From positions 1 through 9,851 of the forward strand of contig DFGW01000103.1 of NCBI GenBank assembly GCA_002372465.1: 9,851 nt of DNA. The letters run 5' to 3'. This DNA comes from Butyrivibrio sp. UBA3740 (GTDB lineage Bacteria; Bacillota; Clostridia; Lachnospirales; Lachnospiraceae). Below the pieces are notes generated by a model. That model saw only the letters and a program-made list of their open reading frames with translations, did not search any database and was not told the DNA's origin. Shown here piece by piece: positions 1 through 6,265 of this stretch; position 1 is the first letter of the stretch; each line of letters begins with the position of its first letter. A program made the translations under genes and the position numbers.

Positions 1-3000
1 GGACTTCGCACACATCAGACCAAGATGGACGTTCTTGGTAACAACATTGCTAACGTTAATACAACTTCTTTCAAATCCCAGTCAATCACATTTTCAGATC
101 TGATGTATCAGACAACACAGACAGCCTCCGGTGCAACAGAAACCAAGGGTGGTGTAAACGCACGTCAGATCGGTCTTGGTGCCAAGTCAGGTGCCATCGC
201 AACTGCAATTGAATCTCAGGGTGCAACTCAGACAACCAACAACCCATTTGATATCATGATCACAGGTAAATCTTTCTTCGTTGTAAACAACGGAAAAGAG
301 AACCTTTACACAAGAGACGGCTCTTTCTATGTTGATGGTGCCGGTAACCTTGCAATGCAGTCAAACGGATATCTGGTACAGGGCTGGGTTGCCCAGGAAG
401 ATAAAGAGACAGGCGAGATCAAGGTTAACAGAAACGGTGGCCTTTCAGCTCTTCAGATCATGAGCGCAGATAACTCAACATTCTCACCAGCATCAACAAC
501 ACAGGCTCTTTACAGTGGAAATATCGATGATCACGATACAAACGTAACATCAGATGATGGTAAGACAATTACCCTTGAGTTCTATGACAACAAGGGCTAT
601 CTTTACACAGGCAAATTCACTCTTAAGGATACAGGAACAGACCATCTTTTCTCACTTGAGCTTACAGATATTATTGACTCTGACGGAAATTCCATAAATC
701 AGACCATCACACTTCCTGACGGAACAACCACAAAGAGACTTGATCATGTAAAATTCGGCACAACACAGAGCAAGGATCAGACTGTAGACGCCGCTTATGA
801 AGTAGTAGTTGGAACAAGCACATCTGTTATCAACCTTCTTCCCGGAGCTGTAGTTAAGGATGGAGTTCCTACAAGTGGTACACTTGCCGATCTTATGACA
901 ACCAGCAGAAGTAAGTATGCAGGAGTCCTTGATCAGGTTTACGGAATCACTGATGCAATGATCACCAGTGGAACAAATGGATATTCCAAGACATCTACTT
1001 ATTCTATTTCTACTGATGGACAGATGACTATCACATATGATGATCCCAAGGGTACTTATAAGTCTGAAGGCTACAGCTTTGTTGCCAACAACACCGGATC
1101 ATACTATGTTAACAGCGCACTTGGCGGAATTGCCTACCAGGCTCCTTCAGCAACAACTGACGCAGAATTCCAGAGTGCACTTTCAAGAAGCAAATATCTT
1201 GAGAATACATTAAAGACTGTATTTGGAATGTCTGATGATGAGTTTACAGAGTTTGCAAATGATTCCAAGTACAGATTCAGCTTTGCTTTTGGTTCCAACG
1301 GAACTGATACTTTAAAGATATTCAGAAATACAACACTTGCTGAAGCTAATCAGAAGATTGAAGAAAATCCTGCTTCTCTGGCTGCAAATTCAGCTGACTT
1401 TATCGGAACAGGTACATATGAGTCTGTAACTCTTGAGGATGCCCTTGCAGGCGTTGATACTCCTGTCTTCTATACATATTCAAACGACAGCCTCACAGTT
1501 TACAGATCAAAGATGGATGATGATACAGGAACAGCTAAGCAGGGCATGGGCACTCAGACTTACTTTGATGAGGATGATCTGTCCGTAGTTGAGCTGGACG
1601 AGCTTGTTCCTTATCCCGGATCAGCTACTCAGCAGTCTGATCTCGCTACAATCCTTTACGGAGCAGGTCTTATTACTACAGATCCCGCTGCTGACCTTGT
1701 TGGTGCAATAAATGAAGCCGGCGATTACATGACTGCAGGCGGCTATACCAACTATAAGCTGGTTTCTGTTACCGGTGACAATGCCCTCATTCTCTATACA
1801 CAGGAGCCCGGATATGTTATCGATACTGATTCAGATCCTCTGTTCAAGGGCGAAAGATTTTCAGTTACATTTGATAATAGCGATACAAAGGCAGCATACA
1901 AACTTGGAACACCTGCAAAGCTGTTGACAAGCGCTGCCAAAGGAAGTGCTTATGCACTCAATGGCACAGAGGAAAAGGTAAGCGATTATTCAGCAGAGAT
2001 GCTCAAGGATGTATATGGAATCACATTACCTGACCCTAAGGTTGATGCTAACTACAAGGTAAATCTTACTTCAGCCGGATTTGCAATTTACGATACTGTT
2101 GAGTATCCTGCAGGTGTTAAAGACGCCTATGCAGCACAGGTTGCTGAAGATGGAACTATTACATATGTTACAACTGAGAGAACACAGGCTTACAAGAACC
2201 CAGTTCCAAATACAGGAAATATCAAAGATCTTCTTTCTACTGCAACCGGTGAATACAAGAACCTTCTTAAAGATGTATACGGTGTTTCAGATGAGGATGC
2301 AGATGCTTACGGTTCAGACGGTACTTACGCTATAAATGCAGATGGAAGCATCACACTTACAACAGGAACACATACGATCCAGCTTGAGTTCGATGCATCC
2401 AACGGTTCCCTTGTTTCAGCCAATAATAACCTTGCAGGACTTGGCACTGGACTTGTAAAGATGGTATTCGACCAGGATGAGAGATACGGAATGGAAGCCT
2501 TTGGTTATCAGAAGGGCGCCAACGACAGTGATGAAATTGATCCCGGTCAGATGGTATTTGACTTCTCAACAGTTACAAACTACAATACATCAGGTTCCTC
2601 CACAATCAAGGCTGTAAAGGGTGACAAGAAGTCCCTTAATACAGGTAGAGCAGTTGGTGAGATGAATGGTGTTACTGTAAGTACAGATGGTCAGATCTAC
2701 GCAACATATTCAAATGGTCAGACAAAGCTTCTTGGACAGATTGCATCAGCAGAATTTGCTAATGCATCAGGTCTTTCCAAGGAGGGTGATAACCTCTATG
2801 CATCAACCCTTAACTCAGGCGAAGCAACAATCCAGGATATCACAACAGACGGTGGCTACATGAACACCGGTGTTCTGGAAATGTCAAACGTAGATCTCTC
2901 CAAGGAGTTCACAGAGATGATCACAACTCAGCGTGGTTTCCAGGCAAACAGTCGTATTATCACAGTATCTGATACACTTCTTGAGGAGCTCACAAACCTT

Positions 3001-3009
3001 AAGAGATAA
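1..3009 (+). CDS. flgE: Flagellar hook protein FlgE, very large, 5' end missing
   Basis: Polymerises into the hook, the flexible joint between basal body and filament; exported through the flagellar type III system. The frame is open from base 1 and reads GLRTHQTKMDVLGNNIANVN, the classic rod/hook N-terminal motif, so the ATG at position 25 is internal and roughly ten codons lie upstream of the window. Residues below count from base 1. Residues 1-200 match the usual N-terminal helix and D1/D2 region (including a DIMITGKSFFVV stretch). The last 150 or so residues (bases 2551-3009) hold the conserved C-terminus, with FDFS, the GYMNTGVLEMSNVDLSKEF segment and the TTQRGFQANSR motif. In between, about 600 residues are extra compared with typical FlgE (about 400-500 residues) and contain repeated modules. 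I find no cysteine. The stop at 3007-3009 is followed by a hairpin terminator. The family call is secure; the role of the insert is unknown. Confidence 0.96.
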   Translation, partial: GLRTHQTKMDVLGNNIANVNTTSFKSQSITFSDLMYQTTQTASGATETKGGVNARQIGLGAKSGAIATAIESQGATQTTNNPFDIMITGKSFFVVNNGKENLYTRDGSFYVDGAGNLAMQSNGYLVQGWVAQEDKETGEIKVNRNGGLSALQIMSADNSTFSPASTTQALYSGNIDDHDTNVTSDDGKTITLEFYDNKGYLYTGKFTLKDTGTDHLFSLELTDIIDSDGNSINQTITLPDGTTTKRLDHVKFGTTQSKDQTVDAAYEVVVGTSTSVINLLPGAVVKDGVPTSGTLADLMTTSRSKYAGVLDQVYGITDAMITSGTNGYSKTSTYSISTDGQMTITYDDPKGTYKSEGYSFVANNTGSYYVNSALGGIAYQAPSATTDAEFQSALSRSKYLENTLKTVFGMSDDEFTEFANDSKYRFSFAFGSNGTDTLKIFRNTTLAEANQKIEENPASLAANSADFIGTGTYESVTLEDALAGVDTPVFYTYSNDSLTVYRSKMDDDTGTAKQGMGTQTYFDEDDLSVVELDELVPYPGSATQQSDLATILYGAGLITTDPAADLVGAINEAGDYMTAGGYTNYKLVSVTGDNALILYTQEPGYVIDTDSDPLFKGERFSVTFDNSDTKAAYKLGTPAKLLTSAAKGSAYALNGTEEKVSDYSAEMLKDVYGITLPDPKVDANYKVNLTSAGFAIYDTVEYPAGVKDAYAAQVAEDGTITYVTTERTQAYKNPVPNTGNIKDLLSTATGEYKNLLKDVYGVSDEDADAYGSDGTYAINADGSITLTTGTHTIQLEFDASNGSLVSANNNLAGLGTGLVKMVFDQDERYGMEAFGYQKGANDSDEIDPGQMVFDFSTVTNYNTSGSSTIKAVKGDKKSLNTGRAVGEMNGVTVSTDGQIYATYSNGQTKLLGQIASAEFANASGLSKEGDNLYASTLNSGEATIQDITTDGGYMNTGVLEMSNVDLSKEFTEMITTQRGFQANSRIITVSDTLLEELTNLKR
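889..2385 (+). repeat. Diverged repeat modules inside the FlgE insert
   Basis: Four clear copies, and perhaps a fifth, of a module of about 50-60 residues lie in the middle of the hook protein. Each has a helix-like part ending in a V-Y/F-G-hydrophobic-S/T motif, then 14-21 residues later a Tyr that opens a beta-hairpin-like strand pair around DG. The copies are at 889-1041 (VYGITD at 937), 1165-1330 (VFGMSD at 1219), 1921-2103 (VYGIT at 2011) and 2227-2385 (VYGVSD at 2275). A doubtful copy, without the VYG motif, is at 1639-1812. The first and last are closest: both carry VP, then G, DL, a T-rich turn and Y-x3-L before the motif. The similarity is at protein level only, which suggests old duplications. 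Confidence 0.7.
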
Positions 3010-3059
3010 TTCACAGCTCTTTTAAACAAAAAAAGCGAATAAATCCATCAAAATTTACC

Positions 3060-3099
3060 CCCCCTTTGGAATACGTCCGTTCCAAAGGGGGTTCTTAAT
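3060..3099 (+). terminator. Rho-independent terminator after flgE
   Basis: CCCCCTTTGGAA (3060-3071) pairs perfectly with TTCCAAAGGGGG (3080-3091) across an 8-base loop. The tract that follows is TTCTTAATT, a poor U-run but AT-rich. The 12-bp stem sits 50 bases after the flgE stop. It probably ends the transcript carrying flgE and separates it from the next gene. Confidence 0.8.
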
Positions 3100-3117
3100 T
3101 ATAAAATCTTAATAATA

Positions 3118-3145
3118 TTTTCAGAATATACCCATGGAATATTAT
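3118..3145 (+). promoter_or_regulatory. Weak candidate vegetative promoter for the orphan gene
   Basis: TTTTCA (3118-3123) and TATTAT (3140-3145) are separated by 16 bases in an AT-rich stretch just after the flgE terminator. They would start a transcript near 3152, about 50 bases before the next gene. The match to TTGACA/TATAAT is only partial. A gene closed off upstream by a terminator needs some promoter here, but this particular choice is a guess. Confidence 0.3.
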
Positions 3146-3201
3146 GCAATTTGCACTTAGAATTAATATACAATGTGTGAAGGTGTGAAAGGAGGCTCTA
3201 T

Positions 3202-4017
3202 ATGGCTGTGATGAATATTAATCCTATCAGTATGGCTCAAGCGCCGGTTAGTGTAACGACAGCCGTGCAGCCTAAGCAGGCTCTGCCTGTCAACAGACCT
3301 TCCGGGGGAATTGAGAAGACTCTGGAAGCTACCAGGAACGAACTTAGCAAAAGAGCTGAGCTTAATACCAGAGATAATGCTGCTGCAAGGGAATACGGCC
3401 CGATTATATCCAGATCAAGCGACGGGGATACGGTCAGGGTAAAGGCTTCTGCCTCCGATCAGGCGAAAGCCTATGAAAATGCGCCCACCTATGAAATACC
3501 CAGGATGTCCATCAGATCCTTTGATGCAGCCAGAGATTTCCATGAATATGGCTTTATAGAGGAGAAGATTCAGGACTTTGAGTTTCCTGAGAAAAAGACT
3601 GAGTTTAAAGAATTTGAGTTTCCTGAGGAAGTAAAAGACAATTTTGCAAAAGAAACTACCTATACTCCGTCTATTGATATTCCAGCTCCAAAGGCCACTG
3701 AAGAGAGCAGAGCTTCCCAGGCAGATGCATCTTTATCAGGGGTTTCTGATGCAGAGCTTAAAAGAAAATATCTCCAGGGAGACATTTCCCAGGTGGCCTA
3801 TAACAATGAAATAGAAGCCAGAGATGCCAGAGAAGAAACGCTTAAGGCTGAAAATGATAAGATTTCCAAAGAGATAACCGGTGATGCGGCTTTAGCTTCT
3901 GAAAATGCCAGGAGTGGGGAAGCCATAGAAGCGCTTGGTTCTGAGGATGCATCTGATAACATACCTGTAGATATAAGAGCACAGTTTGCACAGGTTATGG
4001 ATGAGATGGGAAGCTAA
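3202..4017 (+). CDS. Unrecognised hydrophilic protein, orphan cistron in flagellar cluster
   Basis: I do not recognise this 271-residue protein. It has no signal peptide and no membrane segment. The first 35 residues are rich in S, T, P, Q, N and A. The rest is highly charged and probably largely disordered or helical. Residues 125-143 contain EFPE twice (FEFPE near 126-130 and 138-142). Residues 183-207 form a short amphipathic pattern with L, Y, G, I and Y spaced as in SHOCT-like motifs. The ATG at 3202 is chosen because GGAGG (3191-3195) lies 6 bases before it; the next in-frame ATG (3211) is too far. The gene is flanked by terminators on both sides, so it is probably transcribed alone. 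Its position between flgE and flbD and its signal-less, S/T/Q-rich N-terminus would fit a flagellar export substrate, hook-length or assembly factor, but this is inference only. Confidence 0.85.
   Translation: MAVMNINPISMAQAPVSVTTAVQPKQALPVNRPSGGIEKTLEATRNELSKRAELNTRDNAAAREYGPIISRSSDGDTVRVKASASDQAKAYENAPTYEIPRMSIRSFDAARDFHEYGFIEEKIQDFEFPEKKTEFKEFEFPEEVKDNFAKETTYTPSIDIPAPKATEESRASQADASLSGVSDAELKRKYLQGDISQVAYNNEIEARDAREETLKAENDKISKEITGDAALASENARSGEAIEALGSEDASDNIPVDIRAQFAQVMDEMGS
3577..3627 (+). repeat. 15-bp direct repeat inside the orphan gene
   Basis: TTTGAGTTTCCTGAG occurs at 3577-3591 and again at 3613-3627, exactly 36 bases (12 codons) apart. It gives two FEFPE motifs in the protein. The exact DNA match suggests a fairly recent in-frame duplication; the sequence between the copies has diverged. 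Confidence 0.8.
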
Positions 4018-4057
4018 GGTCTTTTCTGACACGGAAGGTTAAGGCAAAAACGGGATG

Positions 4058-4097
4058 GACCCCCGAGGCATAAAATGCCTTTGGGGTCTTTTTTTTT
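4058..4097 (+). terminator. Strong rho-independent terminator after the orphan gene
   Basis: Bases 4058-4071 (GACCCCCGAGGCAT) fold onto 4075-4088 (ATGCCTTTGGGGTC) around an AAA loop, with one mismatch (4064/4082) and one G-U pair. A run of nine T follows at 4089-4097. It lies 40 bases after the stop of the orphan gene and isolates that gene from flbD. Confidence 0.93.
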
Positions 4098-4190
4098 CTA
4101 TTTTGTAGTGTTACAATGAATTTGATACCACAATATGTAGTAGTATGCCATGATAATGCATTTGGTTTTGTTGGGGGAAGGTTATCTGTC

Positions 4191-4221
4191 TAAATTTTAT
4201 TTCAATTTCTTTTCCCGATAA
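4191..4221 (+). promoter_or_regulatory. Sigma-D-like elements with non-standard spacing
   Basis: TAAATTTT (4191-4198) and CCCGATAA (4214-4221) match 7 of 8 bases each of the sigma-28/sigma-D consensus (TAAAGTTT and GCCGATAA). The gap is 15 bases instead of the usual 11, so the pair is 4 bases too far apart. A second TAAA (4245-4248) has exactly 15 bases to GGAGATTT (4264-4271), which is correct spacing but a weak -10. Either could be a degenerate flagellar promoter, or neither. Confidence 0.3.
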
Positions 4222-4254
4222 TGAAATTTAACTCCAATTATGTCTAAATTGTGA

Positions 4255-4285
4255 ACGTTTCCTGGAGATTTCACCCCGGAAACGT
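4255..4285 (+). promoter_or_regulatory. 31-base dyad, candidate operator or leader hairpin
   Basis: ACGTTTCC (4255-4262) is the exact reverse complement of GGAAACGT (4278-4285). Two more G-C pairs (4264-4265 with 4275-4276) follow after one mismatch. No T-run follows, so it is not a terminator. It runs straight into the TGGTAAAAT box at 4285-4293 and covers where a -35 and spacer would be, which is the position of a typical operator. The left arm with its flank (TGTGAACGTTTCCT) loosely resembles a CcpA cre site, with several mismatches. Confidence 0.5.
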
Positions 4286-4293
4286 GGTAAAAT
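4285..4293 (+). promoter_or_regulatory. Extended -10 promoter box
   Basis: TGG-TAAAAT is a full TGn extension plus five of six bases of TATAAT. No good -35 lies 16-18 bases upstream, which extended -10 promoters can tolerate. Transcription would start near 4300, giving a leader of about 78 bases before flbD. Confidence 0.45.
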
Positions 4294-4377
4294 AATAGTA
4301 TATAGAAATTAAATTTCAAAGCACGGTGAAATTATTACAAATTGTGAAATTTTTAGTTCCGAAAGGTGGCATGAGAT

Positions 4378-4554
4378 ATGAGCAATCTGATGATGCTAAC
4401 CAAATTGGACACCAGGAAAATACTTATCAATGCGGACCTTATTGAGACTGTTGAGGCTACACCTGACACAGTCATTATTATGATGTCCGGAAGAAAGCTG
4501 ATCGTTAAGGAAAAACCGGAAGAGATTTTTCAGATTATAAGTACCAGTAAGTGA
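4378..4554 (+). CDS. flbD: Flagellar FlbD/SwrD family protein
   Basis: This short gene encodes 58 residues beginning MSNLMMLTKL. It has the family pattern: an N-terminal L-T-K/R-L strand, then ILINADLIETVEATPDTVI, then a small loop (SGRK) and LIVKEKPEEI. The B. subtilis relative SwrD raises stator-driven motor torque and supports swarming. The ATG at 4378 is preceded by AAAGGTGG (4362-4369) with 8 bases of spacing. An ATG at 4371 is out of frame and leads only to a short, unrelated reading frame. It lies directly before motA (48-base gap), the usual flgE-flbD-motA neighbourhood of Clostridia, except that here flgE is displaced by one extra cistron. It is probably the first gene of the operon. 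Length is typical for the family (about 60-80 residues). Confidence 0.93.
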   Translation: MSNLMMLTKLDTRKILINADLIETVEATPDTVIIMMSGRKLIVKEKPEEIFQIISTSK

Positions 4555-4590
4555 TATACAGATTCAAGAATACCATACTCATTCATATAA

Positions 4591-4595
4591 GGAGG
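4591..4595 (+). promoter_or_regulatory. Ribosome binding site fixing the TTG start of motA
   Basis: GGAGG lies 7 bases before TTG 4603-4605. The protein from this TTG begins (M)DIASLLG, the family's usual N-terminus, and no nearby in-frame ATG would give it. Confidence 0.85.
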
Positions 4596-4602
4596 ATTTG
4601 TT

Positions 4603-5406
4603 TTGGATATTGCGTCTTTGCTTGGTGTAGTACTTTGTTTCGTGTTCATGATCCTAAGTATTGTGTTCGGAGCAGGAATTACCGGTGTTAAGTATTTCGT
4701 GGATGCTCCTTCTGCCATGATCACGTTCGGTGGTGCTTTCATGGCGGTTCTTGCCTCTAGAAGCATGTCCAGCTTTATCAGCGGTCTTAAGTCCTATACG
4801 CTGATCTTCAAGATGCCTTCTGATGATACCAAGACTATTATCAAGAGTATTATCGACCTTTCCAACACAGCCAGAAAAGAAGGCCTTCTTGCACTGGAAG
4901 AAGCTGCGGGTAATCTTGAGGATGCCTTTATGAAAAAGGGAGTAATGCTTATAGTTGACGGTACTGAGCCTGAACTTGTTAAGAGCATTCTTGAGGCTGA
5001 GATTGATGCTATGTCAGAGAGACATAAGGCTAATTATTCCTTCTTTGCTGATGTTGCAGGTATGGGACCTTCCTGGGGTATGATCGGTACCCTTCTTGGA
5101 CTGGTTCTGATGCTTCAGAACATGTCGGATCCTTCTTCAATCGGACCGGCCATGGCCGTTGCCCTCATCACTACATTCTATGGATCAGTTCTTGCAAACT
5201 GGTTCTGTTATCCTGCTGAGAATAAGCTCAAAGCCAGAGATAATGCAGAATATATGGCAAAGAGCATTATTATTGAGGGACTTTTATCCATTCAGGCCGG
5301 AGAGAACCCCCGTGTTACTGAGGAGAAGCTTAAATCATTCCTTTCACCCAGTGACAGAGCAGCTTATGAAGCTGAGAACGGCACAGGAGACGGCGGAGGA
5401 GAATAA
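4603..5406 (+). CDS. motA: Flagellar stator protein MotA
   Basis: Membrane subunit of the ion-driven stator; with MotB it converts ion flow into torque by contacting the rotor. It has 267 residues, a normal length. Four membrane segments are visible at about 4-26, 33-52, 148-172 and 179-202. The cytoplasmic loop carries R91 and E99/E100 in TARKEGLLALEE, matching the rotor-contacting charges of the family. Prolines in GMGPSWGMIGTLLGLV (P156) and GPAMAVALITTFYG (P182) correspond to the two functional prolines known from E. coli MotA. The start is TTG, set by the ribosome binding site at 4591. The C-terminal tail ends in a glycine-rich GDGGGE, whose codons also carry the motB ribosome binding site (GGAGGA, 5395-5400). 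It is followed by motB after 2 bases, pointing to translational coupling. Ion choice (H+ or Na+) cannot be read safely. Confidence 0.97.
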   Translation: MDIASLLGVVLCFVFMILSIVFGAGITGVKYFVDAPSAMITFGGAFMAVLASRSMSSFISGLKSYTLIFKMPSDDTKTIIKSIIDLSNTARKEGLLALEEAAGNLEDAFMKKGVMLIVDGTEPELVKSILEAEIDAMSERHKANYSFFADVAGMGPSWGMIGTLLGLVLMLQNMSDPSSIGPAMAVALITTFYGSVLANWFCYPAENKLKARDNAEYMAKSIIIEGLLSIQAGENPRVTEEKLKSFLSPSDRAAYEAENGTGDGGGE

Positions 5407-5408
5407 TA

Positions 5409-6242
5409 ATGGCAAAGAAACCAGAAGAAATAAAACCCGGTTTGCCGGCGTGGCAGGGTACCTTTGGAGACCTGATGAATCTGCTTCTTTGTTTCTTCGT
5501 TTTGCTTTTCTCTATGGCAACTATGGACGCGGCAAAATTTGAAGAAGTTGCAGCATCTTTCAGCTCAGCATTCGGTATTTTTTCCGGAGGCGAAATGGCT
5601 ATCGGCAAGGGAGCACTTATAGGTGACGGTGTTTCACAGCTGACCGAGCTCTCCAGCTATGTTACCTCAATGGGACTTGCCCAGAGCGGTGAAGATTCTG
5701 ATTCCGAAGAGGCAAATGTCGGTGATATGGACCAGGAAGAACTCATGGAAGCTGCTGAAAAAGAGCAGCTGGAAGCTTCTGAGGAGCTGGCTGAGAAGAT
5801 TGAAAAAGCCCTGGATCAGGGTGAGATAGACAATCTTGTTTCTCTTAATTACACCAGCCAGTTTGTACAACTGACAATTCAGGGATCAATTCTTTTTGAT
5901 TCAGGTAAGACAGACATTAAAGAAGATGCCCTTCCGGTTATAGATAAGGTGGGACAGATTCTTGAGTCATATGCCGGAGGAACCATTGAGATTGAAGGCC
6001 ATACAGACAATATCCCCATGTCAGGCGGAGGGAAGTATGCCAACAATGATGAGCTTAGTGCCGGAAGAGCTCTTTCCATATTCTATTATCTGTGTGAGAA
6101 TACCAATCTTGACCCGGCTAATCTTGTCCACACAGGAAGAGGACAGTACGACCCTATTGCGGATAACTCCACTGATGAGGGCAGAGCCCGTAACAGAAGA
6201 GTTGAAATAAAGATATATAATCCATTAAGTGCTTCATACTAA
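5409..6242 (+). CDS. motB: Flagellar stator protein MotB
   Basis: Anchors the stator to peptidoglycan and carries the ion-binding aspartate. Of 277 residues, PAWQGTFGDLMNLLLCFFV (13-31) marks the single membrane helix and D21 is the ion-carrying Asp; the residue before it is Gly, where many MotB proteins have Ala or Ser. Residues 94-140 form a very acidic, Glu-rich linker (EDSDSEEA and EELMEAAEKEQ) likely to be helical or coiled coil. Residues 152-271 are the OmpA-like peptidoglycan-binding domain, with ILFDSG, EGHTDN (196-201), the NNDELSAGRA stretch and RARNRRVEI (259-267). The ATG at 5409 overlaps nothing but follows the motA stop by 2 bases and uses GGAGGA inside the end of motA. The two stator genes are therefore probably translated together. 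Confidence 0.97.
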   Translation: MAKKPEEIKPGLPAWQGTFGDLMNLLLCFFVLLFSMATMDAAKFEEVAASFSSAFGIFSGGEMAIGKGALIGDGVSQLTELSSYVTSMGLAQSGEDSDSEEANVGDMDQEELMEAAEKEQLEASEELAEKIEKALDQGEIDNLVSLNYTSQFVQLTIQGSILFDSGKTDIKEDALPVIDKVGQILESYAGGTIEIEGHTDNIPMSGGGKYANNDELSAGRALSIFYYLCENTNLDPANLVHTGRGQYDPIADNSTDEGRARNRRVEIKIYNPLSASY

Positions 6243-6265
6243 ACCCTTAAGGAGAATGAAAACTT

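Larger units (their letters stand above)
4098..4377 (+). promoter_or_regulatory. Non-coding control region upstream of flbD-motA operon
   Basis: These 280 bases contain no convincing gene. They are AT-rich and repeat-dense. TGTCTAAATT occurs at 4187-4196 and 4241-4250. AAATTGTGAA occurs at 4246-4255 and 4339-4348. GTGAAATT occurs at 4326-4333 and 4344-4351, with further TGAAATT/GAAATT copies at 4222-4228 and 4305-4310, the last forming the palindrome GAAATTaAATTTC (4305-4317). A dyad, an extended -10 and sigma-D-like elements are listed separately. As a strong terminator precedes it and a long operon follows, this is the most likely site where transcription of the motor and switch genes starts. 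Confidence 0.7.

Noticed and set aside
25..27. ATG at 25 as the start of flgE
   Set aside because: The frame is open before it and codes for the conserved GLRTHQTK part of the hook motif, so the true start is outside the window.
3151..3174. TTGCAC with TACAAT as a promoter before the orphan gene
   Set aside because: The spacer would be only 12 bases, too short for a vegetative promoter.
4116..4193. A 25-codon open frame starting MNLIPQYVVV in the region before flbD
   Set aside because: It has no ribosome binding site, begins right behind a terminator, and its end overlaps the repeat-rich control region; it looks like chance.
4255..4285. The dyad before flbD as a terminator
   Set aside because: The stem is not followed by a T-run (the next bases are GGTAAAATAA), so an operator or leader hairpin is more likely.
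4371..4373. ATG 7 bases upstream of the flbD start
   Set aside because: It is in another frame that stops after a short, non-family peptide; the ATG at 4378 gives the complete FlbD protein.
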